Source: an uncultured Pirellulaceae bacterium (lineage in GTDB: Bacteria; Planctomycetota; Planctomycetia; Pirellulales; Pirellulaceae). Taken from it: a DNA stretch of 64,000 bases. Shown in pieces: positions 8,262-18,107 of the stretch; the first letter of the stretch is position 1, and each line of letters begins with the position of its first letter. The DNA is taken from positions 1-64,000 of the forward strand of contig CALJOA010000060.1 of assembly GCA_937981585.1 (NCBI GenBank). Direction: 5' to 3'. A program made the position numbers and the translations under genes. The notes beneath the pieces were generated by a model that did no database searches, was not told the origin of the DNA, and worked only from the letters and a program-made list of their open reading frames with translations.

Positions 8262-10508
8262 ATGAGCATGATTCGCTGCGTCATGATGGCCTGCGTGTTG
8301 ATGGGTTTGATGGGTAAGACAGCGTCAACTGCGTCAGCTTACACCGCAGTTGAGAACGACAATGTCAATTCAAGCGCCGGCCCCAACGTTTCAATCGGAA
8401 TCGACGGCTTTGTTCGCTTGGGCAAATGGGTTCCCATTTACGTCAACTACGATTCGGCGCCGAACGAAGCACCGGTGAAGTATGAAATTAGCGTTCTCGA
8501 CTGTGATGATGCGCCGATCGCTTATTGTGGCGATCTGATTCCAGTTTCAGAGAACAAGTATCAAGGCTTGGCTAGGATTGGACGCAGCTACGGCAACGCG
8601 GAGCTTCGATTGCTTGACGGCAGCGGCCAAGCCATTGAGACCGTCAAGCTCCCGTTTCGCGGGGAAGACAAAGCTGCAACCATCACTCGCTCAACTCGCC
8701 CTCTGATTGCGACAATTGAGCCGAACAGCGAATTCAAATCGGCAATCGAATCTTACTCATTGGTCGGCAAGCAAGAAGACTCGCCGATCGTCGTCCGACT
8801 GGGGGACCTGCCAACCAATCAGCTTGGTTACGACAGCGTCGAAACGATTCTGCTGGTTACATCTGACCTTGAGCAGATGAAACAGTATTCGAAGCAGCAG
8901 ATTGAAGCTCTCATGGCCTGGGTCAAAAATGGCGGAACGCTGGTCGTTTCGGCTTCAAAAAACGGACAGCAATTACTTGCCGATGGCGGACTGTTAGAGC
9001 CGTTCTGCCCTGGAAATTTCGACGGCTTGGCCCAATGCGCCAGCAGCAAGATGCTGGAGCGATTCATGCTGGAGAGATTCAATGCCAGTGTCGACCAGCT
9101 AATTGCCAAACGTGGGACCGTTGGTGGAGAGCCGATTCCAATGGCCTCACTGTCCGACGCGACCGGTAAAGTTCTCGTTGCAGTCAACAAGAAACCGCTG
9201 ATCATCAATCGCGCGATTGGATTGGGCGAAGTCCTGTTTTTTGGTATCGATCTCGATTCGGATCGAATGAAACAGTGGAGCGGACGAGACTCGCTGGTTG
9301 GCTTGCTGGTGACGTTAGCAGAGACCTCAGTCGAAGATCAGGTCGGTCAAAAAGCCGTCAAGGGAACGTCCGTCTCAACATTCGGGTACGAAGATCTGAT
9401 CGGTCAACTGCGAGCTCCGCTGGATCGGTTTACCAACGTCAAGTTTGTCGCGTTTACCTGGATCGCGTTGCTAATCGGTCTATACATTTTGTGCATTGGC
9501 CCAGGGGACTTTTTCTTCCTCAAGAAACTGCTCAAGAAAATGGAGCTGACGTGGATTACGTTTCCGCTCTTGTCGCTGCTGTTTTGCGGATTGGCGCTTG
9601 GGATCTCCCGGATGACCCGGCCCAGTTCGATCCAGATCAACCAACTCGAAATCATTGACATCGATACGATTCAGGGATGGACGCAGGGCTCAGTTTGGGC
9701 CAACCTCTACAGCCCCAGTGGCGGGTCGCGAAACATCAGCATCGACAGAAAGCACAATCTGGGATTTGAAATTGATTCCGATGTTTTGAGCTGGCACGGG
9801 TTACCAGGTGATGGCCTGGGAGGAATGTGGAGCAGTCCGACTCCGGGACTTTCGAAAACAGGATATCGACAAACCATTGAGCTTGGCGACGCGCAACAAC
9901 CCAAAGTCTCAATTGAGTCGCTGCCACTGCAGGTTTCGTCCACCAAGCCAATGTTTGGGCAATGGTGGTCGGGCAACGATATCTCGCGAACCAGCCGACT
10001 GACGTCTGACGACAAGAAAAACGGCGGAACGGGACTAAGCGGAACGGTTACAAACCCACTGCCTTACCAATTAAAAAACTGCCGATTGGTTTTTAGGGAC
10101 TGGGCGTACGTGCTCGATTCAACGTTTGACCCAGGGGACACGTTCGACGTCCGGACTGAACCGGACGAGAAAAAACTATCGGCACTACTGACGCGAAGGT
10201 TTACGCAGTCGGATGAAGGGAACAAAAGCAACAACACCGCCTGGAACCCTACGGACACCAATATTGGCCGCATCGCATCAATGATGATGTTCTACGAGGC
10301 AGCCGGAGGGAACAACTACACCGGACTGACCCATCGATACCAACCCTTCATGGATATGTCGCGTAACTTGTACCTCAACCGAGCGGTATTGGTTGGCGAG
10401 ATCGAACAGATCGGTGCTGAACTGCTTGTCGATGAAAAACGTGTTACCGACAACTACGATCAGTCCAGAACCATTGTCCGAATTATCTTGCCTGTCAAAA
10501 TAAAATAG
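8262..10508 (+). CDS. Large membrane protein of unknown function
   Basis: About 748 residues. The start MSMIRCVMMACVLMGLMGKTASTASA gives a signal peptide; an in-frame ATG at 8223 adds 13 polar residues and is less likely. Residues 30-380 appear exported, with a stretch (VETILLVTSDLEQMKQYSKQQIEALMAWVKNGGTLVVSA) like the class I glutamine amidotransferase-like fold used in planctomycete proteins. Two or three membrane segments follow near 400-460 (VAFTWIALLIGLYILCIGPG, ITFPLLSLLFCGLALG), then a second large domain. The ABC ATPase gene starts 83 bp downstream on the same strand, suggesting a functional link. Confidence 0.7.
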   Translation: MSMIRCVMMACVLMGLMGKTASTASAYTAVENDNVNSSAGPNVSIGIDGFVRLGKWVPIYVNYDSAPNEAPVKYEISVLDCDDAPIAYCGDLIPVSENKYQGLARIGRSYGNAELRLLDGSGQAIETVKLPFRGEDKAATITRSTRPLIATIEPNSEFKSAIESYSLVGKQEDSPIVVRLGDLPTNQLGYDSVETILLVTSDLEQMKQYSKQQIEALMAWVKNGGTLVVSASKNGQQLLADGGLLEPFCPGNFDGLAQCASSKMLERFMLERFNASVDQLIAKRGTVGGEPIPMASLSDATGKVLVAVNKKPLIINRAIGLGEVLFFGIDLDSDRMKQWSGRDSLVGLLVTLAETSVEDQVGQKAVKGTSVSTFGYEDLIGQLRAPLDRFTNVKFVAFTWIALLIGLYILCIGPGDFFFLKKLLKKMELTWITFPLLSLLFCGLALGISRMTRPSSIQINQLEIIDIDTIQGWTQGSVWANLYSPSGGSRNISIDRKHNLGFEIDSDVLSWHGLPGDGLGGMWSSPTPGLSKTGYRQTIELGDAQQPKVSIESLPLQVSSTKPMFGQWWSGNDISRTSRLTSDDKKNGGTGLSGTVTNPLPYQLKNCRLVFRDWAYVLDSTFDPGDTFDVRTEPDEKKLSALLTRRFTQSDEGNKSNNTAWNPTDTNIGRIASMMMFYEAAGGNNYTGLTHRYQPFMDMSRNLYLNRAVLVGEIEQIGAELLVDEKRVTDNYDQSRTIVRIILPVKIK

Positions 10509-10591
10509 CAATCGCGGTTGGAATTCGCCACAAAAATTGATCCTTAAATTTGCAGTCCAAAAAAGTAAAAAACTACACCTGAAACAAACCC

Positions 10592-11548
10592 ATGATCAAG
10601 ACCGAGAACCTGACCAAAAAGTACGGCGAGCTGTACGCGATCAAGGGAATTGAGATGGACCTTCAGCAGGGTGACCTGTTTGGCTTTATCGGCCCCAACG
10701 GTGCAGGCAAGACGACGACGATGCGAATCATTGCGACTCTTTCAGAGCCATCCTGGGGAGAGGCTTATGTTTGCGGGCATTCGATTTACAACGAACCCAA
10801 AGAGATCCGTCGTTTGGTCGGATACATGCCGGACTTCTTCGGTGTCTACGATGATATGAAAGTCATTGAGTATCTCGAGTTTTTTGCGGCAGCCTACCGG
10901 ATTAAAGGGCCGGCGAGGCGCAAGAAATGCGACGAGATGCTCGAAGTTGTTGACCTCGATTTCAAACGGGATGCGTTTGCCAATACGCTTTCCCGAGGCC
11001 AAACCCAACGGCTTGGTCTGGCCCGCGTCCTGTTACATGATCCCCAAGTCCTGCTGCTCGATGAGCCGTTGAGTGGATTGGATCCGCGTGCGAGGATCGA
11101 AATGCGAAACCTGCTCAGACGGCTTGGTCAAACAGGAAAGACGATCATCGTTTCGAGCCACATTCTTCCTGAGCTTGCCGACGTCTGTAACAAGATTGGA
11201 ATCATTGATCGTGGAGTGATGAGTTTTTCAGACGATGTGGCGGCGGTGATCAAGAAGGTACGTGACCAGATCATTTTGCACGTTGGGGTCGGAGCATCGG
11301 GATCAAGCAGTTCTGATGGCGAAGCCGCACGGGCGATTAAGTTTCTCGACTCGCACGAGGACGTTGAATCGGCCACGCAAGGCGATGGCTACGTCGTTGC
11401 AACGCTTAAAAAAGAAGTCGAAGATTATTCGGAGCTTCCAACCCAACTGATCGGTGAAGGGTTCAAGCTAACTCTGTTCTGCGAGGAAGAAGTCAATCTC
11501 GAATCGGCGTTTATGGCGCTGACCAAAGGTACCGGGGCGAACTTTTAG
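10592..11548 (+). CDS. ABC transporter ATP-binding protein (CcmA type)
   Basis: A 318-residue ATPase subunit. Walker A is GPNGAGKTTT, the signature is a variant LSRGQTQRLGLARVLL, Walker B is VLLLDEPLSG and the switch His is in SSHILPEL. A C-terminal domain of about 90 residues follows the nucleotide-binding fold. Such ATPases normally pair with a separate membrane permease of the ABC-2 type; none lies beside it, unless the preceding 748-residue membrane protein takes that role. The gene ends 7 bp from the convergent PII gene. Transport substrate and direction are unknown. Confidence 0.9.
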   Translation: MIKTENLTKKYGELYAIKGIEMDLQQGDLFGFIGPNGAGKTTTMRIIATLSEPSWGEAYVCGHSIYNEPKEIRRLVGYMPDFFGVYDDMKVIEYLEFFAAAYRIKGPARRKKCDEMLEVVDLDFKRDAFANTLSRGQTQRLGLARVLLHDPQVLLLDEPLSGLDPRARIEMRNLLRRLGQTGKTIIVSSHILPELADVCNKIGIIDRGVMSFSDDVAAVIKKVRDQIILHVGVGASGSSSSDGEAARAIKFLDSHEDVESATQGDGYVVATLKKEVEDYSELPTQLIGEGFKLTLFCEEEVNLESAFMALTKGTGANF

Positions 11549-11555
11549 GCCACGG

Positions 11556-11903
11556 CTAAATCGCGTCCGAGCCCCGTTCGCCAGTGCGGATTCGGATGCA
11601 GTCATCCAATGGCAGCACAAATATCTTGCCGTCGCCGATCTCTCCGTCTGTGCCCGTTCGCCCACCTTCGACAATGGCATTGATCGTTGGCTCGACAAAC
11701 TCTTCGTTGACCGCGATTTGAAGCTGAATTTTTCGGCGGAGATTGACCGTCAACTCATCGGTCCCAAACATCGGCCCGTGACCTTGCTGACGCCCGAACC
11801 CCTGGCAGTCCATAATCGTCAGCCGAAACACTTCGACTTGGCTCAGTGCGTTTTTAACTGAGTCCAAATGATGAGGCTGAATGATGGCGATGATCAATTT
11901 CAT
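11556..11903 (-). CDS. PII signal-transduction protein lacking the uridylylated Tyr
   Basis: A 115-residue PII (GlnB/GlnK) protein that senses ATP/ADP and 2-oxoglutarate and controls nitrogen metabolism or ammonium transport. GFGRQQGHGP and TGTDGEIGDGKIFVLP match the two PII signatures, including ATP-binding residues. In the T-loop the tyrosine that is uridylylated in enterobacteria (GHTELYRG) is replaced: here GHGPMFGT, with Phe at the position. Regulation by uridylylation is therefore unlikely; ligand binding alone is inferred. The gene starts 3 bp after the ftsY stop and is probably cotranscribed with it. Confidence 0.92.
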   Translation of the reverse strand: MKLIIAIIQPHHLDSVKNALSQVEVFRLTIMDCQGFGRQQGHGPMFGTDELTVNLRRKIQLQIAVNEEFVEPTINAIVEGGRTGTDGEIGDGKIFVLPLDDCIRIRTGERGSDAI

Positions 11904-11906
11904 TTT

Positions 11907-13040
11907 TCAGTTTTCTAGTTCTTCCATTTCGTCAAACAGCGCCTCAACGTATTGATCGACGTCAAAGGGAGCCAAGTCTTCGATCGACTCGCCGAGACCG
12001 ACGAATTTGACTGGCAGGTTGAACTCTTGTCGGATCGGAATCGCGACGCCACCTTTGGCGCTACCATCGAGTTTGGCCAAAACGATACCGGTGCAACCGG
12101 CCGCGTCTGAAAAACCGCGGGCTTGGCTGATCGCGTTTTGTCCGGCAGTTGCATCGAGAACCAGCAAGACTTCATGGGGCGCACCCGGGATGACTTTGTC
12201 CATCACACGCCGGATCTTTCCGAGTTCATCCATCAGGTTGCTTTGCGTTTGCAGACGTCCCGCGGTATCGACAATGCAAACCTCAGCGTTGTCAGTCTTG
12301 GCCTTTTCCACGGCTTGGTAAGCCACGCTGGCTGGATCGCTGCCTTGTTTGCCCGTGACAATCGAACAGCCCAGACGCTGTGACCAAATCGTCAGTTGCT
12401 CAACCGCTGCCGCTCGAAATGTATCGCCAGCACCCAGGACAACCGAATAGCCATTGGCGGCAAACGAGTTGGCCAGTTTGGCAATCGAGGTTGTCTTTCC
12501 AGCACCATTAACACCGACGACCATGACGACGGTTGTTCCAGAATCGGCCATCTCCATGGTACCGTCACCCTGTTCCATGATCTCTCGAATCGTGACCTTG
12601 GCCGAGTCGACCAGATCGCTCATGAAAAGCTTACGGGCACGAAACTTGGAGTGGATGTCGTCGCGAATTTTCCCTGCCGGCCCAACTCCCATGTCTGTCT
12701 TGATCAAATAGGCGAACAGCTCGTCGAGAAACTCGTCGTCAACCAGCCGTCCTTCTTTGCCAACAAGATCACGAATATCTGTGTTGAGGACATCAACCGT
12801 CTTCTTCATTGCCGACTTGAGCCGGGCAAACATCCCCTTGGGCTTTTCCGGTTCAGGAGCTGGAGTGGGGGCCGCGACTGGCGCTACCGCTGGCTGAGCC
12901 GACGCTTGGCCCGAGCCTGCTACCGACGCTGATTCTGCGGCTGCAACATCAGCTGGCTGATCCAACGGATCGTTTTTCTGCGCCGGCGGATCGGCCGGCT
13001 GTTTGCTTTTTTTCTTTCCGAAGGGATTCCAAAGAGCCAT
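11907..13040 (-). CDS. ftsY: Signal recognition particle receptor FtsY
   Basis: The SRP GTPase receptor that brings translating ribosomes to the membrane. An acidic/Ala-Pro-rich N-terminal region (about residues 1-70) is typical of FtsY and links to the membrane. The NG domain follows: VGVNGAGKTTSIAKLA (P-loop), GAGDTFRAAAVEQL, DTAGRLQT and LAKLDGSAKGG. At 377 residues it is of normal size. It starts with MALWNPFGKKK at 13040, and the PII gene follows almost without gap. Confidence 0.95.
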   Translation of the reverse strand: MALWNPFGKKKSKQPADPPAQKNDPLDQPADVAAAESASVAGSGQASAQPAVAPVAAPTPAPEPEKPKGMFARLKSAMKKTVDVLNTDIRDLVGKEGRLVDDEFLDELFAYLIKTDMGVGPAGKIRDDIHSKFRARKLFMSDLVDSAKVTIREIMEQGDGTMEMADSGTTVVMVVGVNGAGKTTSIAKLANSFAANGYSVVLGAGDTFRAAAVEQLTIWSQRLGCSIVTGKQGSDPASVAYQAVEKAKTDNAEVCIVDTAGRLQTQSNLMDELGKIRRVMDKVIPGAPHEVLLVLDATAGQNAISQARGFSDAAGCTGIVLAKLDGSAKGGVAIPIRQEFNLPVKFVGLGESIEDLAPFDVDQYVEALFDEMEELEN

Positions 13041-13111
13041 TTTCAGCTTCCAACATTACAAGGTGAGGTTTTACTTTGTTGAACCAAATGCTGATTCAAA
13101 TGCGATCGTTA

Positions 13112-13603
13112 TCATGACGATGATTCAGATTCAGCGGAGTCATCGACCGGTGAGACTTCCGTATCCTCTGTATCTGCTGACTCGGCTTTGTTTTCTGGAT
13201 CCGATTCGTTTCTCATCAGTCGGTCCAAAACTCCGTTGACGAACTGCGACGAGTTATTTGTCCCGTACCGTTTGGCCAACTCGATTGCTTCGTTGATCAC
13301 AACGCGATCGGGCGTATCAGTGAACAGAATTTCATAGGCACCCAATCGCAACACATTGCGGTCGGTCGCTGCCATTCTCGAAAGCCGCCAGTTTCTGGCC
13401 GTCTTTTCCAAACGGTTGTCGACTTCTTCTTGATGCTCACGCACCCCCGCCAGCAGTTGCCGCGCAAAATTAATCAAAGCCTGATCGTGGTTCAAACGAG
13501 AGTTGATAAACCGCAACCTGATGTCTTCGGGTTGATCGGCGTTCAAATCGTCTTGGTAGAGAACTTGCAGAACGATTTCGCGGGCGCGGCTGCGACGAGA
13601 CAT
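13112..13603 (-). CDS. nusB: Transcription antitermination factor NusB
   Basis: A 163-residue RNA-binding all-helical protein that, with NusE, drives antitermination of rRNA operons. SRRSRAREIVLQVLYQDDLN at the start and DRVVINEAIELAKRYGTNNSSQFVNGVLDRL near the end are the family hallmarks. A short acidic, Ser-rich tail of about 25 residues is appended. It follows ribH on the same strand, an order found in many bacteria. Confidence 0.95.
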   Translation of the reverse strand: MSRRSRAREIVLQVLYQDDLNADQPEDIRLRFINSRLNHDQALINFARQLLAGVREHQEEVDNRLEKTARNWRLSRMAATDRNVLRLGAYEILFTDTPDRVVINEAIELAKRYGTNNSSQFVNGVLDRLMRNESDPENKAESADTEDTEVSPVDDSAESESSS

Positions 13604-13722
13604 ATAGCTTACGGATCTGAAAATTTAGGAACAGCGGTGCTCTCAATTCTACGAAAATCCAGCCTCGAAGTTAAGCATAGGAGGGCGGTCGCGTTTCGGC
13701 TCGTAGTCAAAGGGCCGCAGAT

Positions 13723-14205
13723 TTAGCCCTGACTCGAAGCGATCTCTTTGAACAACAACAGCATATGAATTGCGGCTTCGGCGACCTCGACGCCTTTGTT
13801 TCCGACATCTCCCCCCGAACGCTGGATCGCTTGGTCCATCGTGTTGACGGTTAGGACACCAAAAGCAACCGGGACTTTGTAGTCCAGCGCCAATCGTCCA
13901 AGACTGTTGCTGACCGAGGTGTTGATATGCTGGTCGTGAGTCGTTTCACCCCGAACGACACATCCAAGAGTCAATACTGCGTCACAGCTACCCACGTCAA
14001 GAACATGCTGAACCGCACTGGGGATCTCCCAAGCTCCGGGAACCCAATGCGTCGTGATTTGATTTGCAGGAACAAGATTTCGCGTTAGCGTTTGAACAGC
14101 GCCATCGAGAAGCTTTTGAGTAATGCTGTGATGGTACTTGGAGACAACGATTGCGAAACGGCGATCGGTTACCGAACCGGTCGTGCCCTGATGTTCTTGA
14201 ACCAC
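13723..14205 (-). CDS. ribH: 6,7-dimethyl-8-ribityllumazine synthase
   Basis: Condenses 3,4-dihydroxy-2-butanone 4-phosphate with a ribitylamino-uracil in riboflavin synthesis. Motifs include [38 protein letters not shown] (with the catalytic His) and [18 protein letters not shown]. It is 160 residues, a normal length. The start is GTG at 14205; there is no strong Shine-Dalgarno sequence. The neighbours nusB and rho are on the same strand. Confidence 0.95.
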   Translation of the reverse strand: MVQEHQGTTGSVTDRRFAIVVSKYHHSITQKLLDGAVQTLTRNLVPANQITTHWVPGAWEIPSAVQHVLDVGSCDAVLTLGCVVRGETTHDQHINTSVSNSLGRLALDYKVPVAFGVLTVNTMDQAIQRSGGDVGNKGVEVAEAAIHMLLLFKEIASSQG

Positions 14206-14259
14206 TTTGCTGATACCTGATGAAAGGAGAAAAGACTTACACGGAGCTACACCAAACGA

Positions 14260-15741
14260 TTACAGCGTGCCGCCGGATTTGAGACTCATCAAAAACTCGG
14301 CGTTGGACTGTGTCTTCTTCAGTCGTGTCGTCAACATGTCCATCGCGTCGGGCGGATTCATGTCGCTGAGCACACGACGAACTTTGCAGATTCGATCGTA
14401 CTCGTCTTCATCAAACAGCTTTTCTTCGCGACGAGTACCACTGGAGTTGATTTCAATGGCTGGCCAAACTCGTTTTTCAACCAATGAGCGATCCAGCACG
14501 ATCTCCAGGTTTCCAGTTCCTTTGAATTCTTCAAAGATCACTTCGTCCATTTTGCTGCCGGTGTCGATCAGGGCGGTTGCAAGAATCGTCAGCGACCCTC
14601 CTTCTTCCAGCTTCCGCGCCGAACCAAAGAAGGCTTTGGGTTTCTGCATTGCGTTTGCGTCCAAGCCACCTGAGAGCGTTTTTCCTGACTGAGGGCATTC
14701 GGAGTTCCAAGCCCGACCAAGCCGTGTGATCGAATCAAGGAAAATGACAACATCAACGCCGGCCTCAACGAGCCGTTTGGCTTTTTCGAGCACCATCTCG
14801 GAGACTTGAATGTGTCGTGAAGCAGGCTCGTCGAACGTTGAGCTGATCACTTCGCAACGATCACCTTTGACTTCCCGCTCCATGTCGGTGACCTCTTCAG
14901 GACGCTCGTCAATGAGCAGCATGATCACGTAGGCTTCGGGATAGTTGGCCAGTGTCGCCTGAGCCATTCGCTGCATCAGGATCGTCTTTCCAGCTCGAGG
15001 TGGACTGACGATCAAGCCACGTTGGCCAAATCCTATCGGTGCGATCATGTCAACAACTCGTGTGGACATGTCCTTGGGATCGTGCTCCATCACAATTCGC
15101 GTGTCTGGATGAAGCGGTGTGAGCTCATCAAAGCCGGCACGTTTGGCACTGTCTGATGGATCAAGCCCATTGACTGACTCGACACGCAAGAGTGCAAAAT
15201 ATCGCTCGTTTTCCTTGGGGGGACGGATCTGTCCCTTGATCACGGCGCCATTCTTCAAATTGAATTTTCGAATCTGGCTGGGTGAGACGTAAATATCGTC
15301 AGGACAATTGAGATAGTGATACTCCGGGCTTCGCAGGAAACCAAATCCATCGGGCAGAATCTGAAGCGTGCCCTGACCGCACATGATCCCTCGCGACTTG
15401 ACTCGTTCTTTGAGGATCAAAAAGATCAACTCGCGACGATCCTTGTCGTCGACATCGGAAACGCCTTCTTCAGTCGCCACCTTGGACAACTGATCAACGG
15501 ACATTCTCTGCAGTTTAGTTACATCGATGACATTGTCTTTGGAAACAGATTCTCTCTGGGAATCGTTAATTGCTTTAGCCTCTTCGCGTGAAATGGTCTC
15601 GGCGATCGAAACTGGTTCCCCGTCAGATTCCAGTTCTTTCAATTTTTGGCTTACATCCGCGTCCAAACCACGGTGCGGTCGCACGCCTTTGGCTGACAAC
15701 CGGCGGTTTTCGCCCGTGCTGGTTTTGCGAGTATCTGACAT
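14260..15741 (-). CDS. rho: Transcription termination factor Rho
   Basis: Hexameric RNA helicase that ends transcription. The Rho N-terminal HTH ([20 protein letters not shown], about residues 70-110) is followed by the cold-shock RNA-binding domain ([25 protein letters not shown]) and the ATPase core with [14 protein letters not shown] and [15 protein letters not shown]. Start ATG 15741 is supported by GGGAG seven bases upstream; the ORF extends to 15762. About 65 N-terminal residues ahead of the HTH are polar and variable-looking. The coaE gene lies just upstream on the same strand. Confidence 0.95.
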   Translation of the reverse strand: MSDTRKTSTGENRRLSAKGVRPHRGLDADVSQKLKELESDGEPVSIAETISREEAKAINDSQRESVSKDNVIDVTKLQRMSVDQLSKVATEEGVSDVDDKDRRELIFLILKERVKSRGIMCGQGTLQILPDGFGFLRSPEYHYLNCPDDIYVSPSQIRKFNLKNGAVIKGQIRPPKENERYFALLRVESVNGLDPSDSAKRAGFDELTPLHPDTRIVMEHDPKDMSTRVVDMIAPIGFGQRGLIVSPPRAGKTILMQRMAQATLANYPEAYVIMLLIDERPEEVTDMEREVKGDRCEVISSTFDEPASRHIQVSEMVLEKAKRLVEAGVDVVIFLDSITRLGRAWNSECPQSGKTLSGGLDANAMQKPKAFFGSARKLEEGGSLTILATALIDTGSKMDEVIFEEFKGTGNLEIVLDRSLVEKRVWPAIEINSSGTRREEKLFDEDEYDRICKVRRVLSDMNPPDAMDMLTTRLKKTQSNAEFLMSLKSGGTL

Positions 15742-15799
15742 TTTCATTCTCCCGTTTGGCAAGTAGTGGTGAGAAGCTCGCCGAAACCTGGTGTGATCT

Positions 15800-16438
15800 T
15801 TAAAAAAATTCAGATGGGGATTCCAACTCGGGAAGAAGAGCCAAACCCCAAGTCTTCCACAACTTGCAGGCTTGGGCGTATGTCTTTTCTCTCGATCTGG
15901 AGTTGTCGATCAAGTCAGTCGATTTCGACCGCTTTTCGAGAACCGGGAGTTGCTGTGATTCACGTCGGGTAATTTCTTCTTCGTCCCAGCCTCGTTGCCT
16001 GGCACGTTCCCGACGTAGTTCGATATCCGCATGGACAAAAACAATCTTGTCGCACAAAAGATCCCAGTTTGCTTTGAACATTACTGGAGCATCAAGCACA
16101 ACTGCCGGGATATCAGATTCGGACTTGAGCTGTATAAGCTCGTTGCGAATTCGAATTCCAATTGGCGGGTGTGTAATCTCCTCCAAAAGCCTCAGCGACC
16201 TGGCGCCATCAGGGGAAGGATCAAAAACAATCCTGCCCAATGCACGTCGATCAATCTCACCTTTTTGAAGAACAATTTCACCGAATTGAGAAACAATCGA
16301 ATCAATGACCTGAGTGTCTTTCAACACTTCATGTCCGACACGATCGGCATCGAGAACTCCAGCTCCAAAACGTTCGAAGCAACGAGCCACCAAGCTCTTT
16401 CCGCTGGCAACTCCGCCTGCTATGCCTATAACAAGCAT
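15800..16438 (-). CDS. coaE: Dephospho-CoA kinase
   Basis: Catalyses the last step of coenzyme A synthesis, phosphorylating the 3'-OH of dephospho-CoA. [17 protein letters not shown] is the P-loop, followed by [36 protein letters not shown] and [21 protein letters not shown] form the lid. The length is about 212 residues, typical. The ATG at 16438 is preferred over a TTG one codon upstream. It is the first gene of the coaE-rho pair. Confidence 0.94.
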   Translation of the reverse strand: MLVIGIAGGVASGKSLVARCFERFGAGVLDADRVGHEVLKDTQVIDSIVSQFGEIVLQKGEIDRRALGRIVFDPSPDGARSLRLLEEITHPPIGIRIRNELIQLKSESDIPAVVLDAPVMFKANWDLLCDKIVFVHADIELRRERARQRGWDEEEITRRESQQLPVLEKRSKSTDLIDNSRSREKTYAQACKLWKTWGLALLPELESPSEFF

Positions 16439-17093
16439 CAAGTTCTCAAGTTCTTTGTTTGCAACACTACGGTGGGTCGTAATCTCCCGATCTCAACTGA
16501 ACCATATCCAAGCCGATTCCAATAGGTAGGACGAATCAGCTTCAAAATGGCAGCGCCAAGACAACTATTCCTCGATCAATTTCATCCGCAGATGAAAGCG
16601 CTCCCGAAATCTCAATTCAATTGAAACACGCCCCAATGAGTTTGAAGCACAATTGACTCAATCTCCCGTCTCCTTTTCGAGCCCCAATTTGGACCTCATC
16701 TTGTCGCGATTGCCCGCGACGGTGTCGTCTCAAGACACTCCTAGGATAGCTACATTTGGACTTTTTTTCTAGCTATAACCTGCCTTTTGTAGCTGTGAAC
16801 CCCTTGGAAGCGCGGGGTGAGGCTGGATTCGGGATAAATCGCCCATTTCCCCAAAGCGAAATTTGAGGACGGATTCCCCAGTTGCTCTAGCAAGAGATCT
16901 CCACCAATTGGAATTTTCGATAATTACGCAAAAATTGACCTTCAGCCGTTGGACACAGTTGAATGGCTTTCTTTTAATAAAATCATGAGCGTTCAAAGCT
17001 GAATCCAACCCGACTTTGCCCATCTAAAAGTGGCTTTGATCACGAGTTTAAGGCTCATCACGTTTCCAATCACATAACAAATGACTGAATTTT
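16439..17093. other. Intergenic region upstream of coaE
   Basis: A 655 bp gap between divergent coaE and the TIM-barrel gene. It includes a small hairpin (GTCGCG at 16703 pairing with CGCGAC at 16715) with no T-run. The 84-residue minus-strand ORF at 16769-17023 has no signature. No tRNA or known RNA is apparent. Confidence 0.6.
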
Positions 17094-18107
17094 ATGACAA
17101 CGATCCAATCCAAATCAAAAGTTAAATTGGGCATTGTTCCCACACACCTCATGTTTGTCGGTGGGCTTGTACCAGACGAAGAGGGAAAGATTCCCCGCGA
17201 TGGGGACGGCAATCTCATCGTTGCTGCCAATCTTGAGAAGCTGGTTTCTGAATCCAAAGCCAAAATCAGCTGCGTTCAAGTCCCATACTTTCCAGGTTTG
17301 GACGAGTCCGATGTCGCTGAAATGGTCGCCAGTTTCAAGAAGAACGACCTCGAAGTTCACTTCATCTTGATGGTGGGCGGAGCCGATCCGATGGAACCCG
17401 GTGACGAAGACGCGGTCGTCGAGATGCTGGTCAGCGGTTTATCAGCTGCGAAAAAACACGGGGTCGCCCATGTATCGTCGACGTCGGTTGAAGCTTGGAT
17501 GCAGGAAGGCGCCAAACCCAAAACCGGAGCCGAGTTTGACGCTGCGGTCGCTCAGAATGTCAAAGTCCATGCTCGCGCGGCGCGCCAGGCCGACGTTGAA
17601 AACTCTTGCATCGAAGCTTGGCATATTGAGTTCCTACGCGGCGGCGAATTTCAGACGTTTACTGATGCTGGAAAGATCTGGAAGTTCGTCAGCGCCGCCA
17701 ACAAGGAAATGGGACGACCGTTTTTCAAAGTCATGATCGATGCGGCCCATTGTGGTGATTCCGATCTTTCGATTCCCGAGAATGAAGCAGTCATCAATGA
17801 GATCGCGGCCGGAAACGCGTTGGGCATTTTCCACGCTTCGTCCAAAACGACTCGTGGATGCCTGTCGACCGACGATGGTTGGATTGGGGCTTTGTTGACC
17901 GCATGCGCCAAAACTGGAGACTTGGAATTCGCGTTCGTCGAATTGTTCCATCACGAGGACCCGGCCTTGGAGGCGCTGCGCAGCTATGACTCCAATCACG
18001 GCGTCGATACCCGCGATGGCCGAAGCTACGACGAAGCGGTGTTGGACGGTGTCGTCGATGTTACCCGGCGGCTCAATAACCTCGTGGCCCGCGGGCAGCT
18101 TTCTTAG
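17094..18107 (+). CDS. TIM-barrel protein, xylose-isomerase-like (AP endonuclease 2 fold)
   Basis: A 337-residue soluble protein of unknown substrate. Its pattern of acidic and His residues at strand ends fits a metal-dependent TIM barrel of the xylose isomerase/AP endonuclease 2 superfamily: SCIEAWHIEFL (Glu), MIDAAHCGD (Asp, His), GIFHASSK (His) and FVELFHHED (Glu). The N-terminal strand is VKLGIVPTHLMFVGG. This family placement is my inference from spacing, not a confident match. It stands alone, with long gaps on both sides. The start ATG at 17094 lacks a clear ribosome-binding site. Confidence 0.65.
   Translation: MTTIQSKSKVKLGIVPTHLMFVGGLVPDEEGKIPRDGDGNLIVAANLEKLVSESKAKISCVQVPYFPGLDESDVAEMVASFKKNDLEVHFILMVGGADPMEPGDEDAVVEMLVSGLSAAKKHGVAHVSSTSVEAWMQEGAKPKTGAEFDAAVAQNVKVHARAARQADVENSCIEAWHIEFLRGGEFQTFTDAGKIWKFVSAANKEMGRPFFKVMIDAAHCGDSDLSIPENEAVINEIAAGNALGIFHASSKTTRGCLSTDDGWIGALLTACAKTGDLEFAFVELFHHEDPALEALRSYDSNHGVDTRDGRSYDEAVLDGVVDVTRRLNNLVARGQLS

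Noticed and set aside
16769-17023. 84-residue minus-strand ORF in the coaE gap
   Set aside because: No ribosome-binding site, motif or neighbour supports it.
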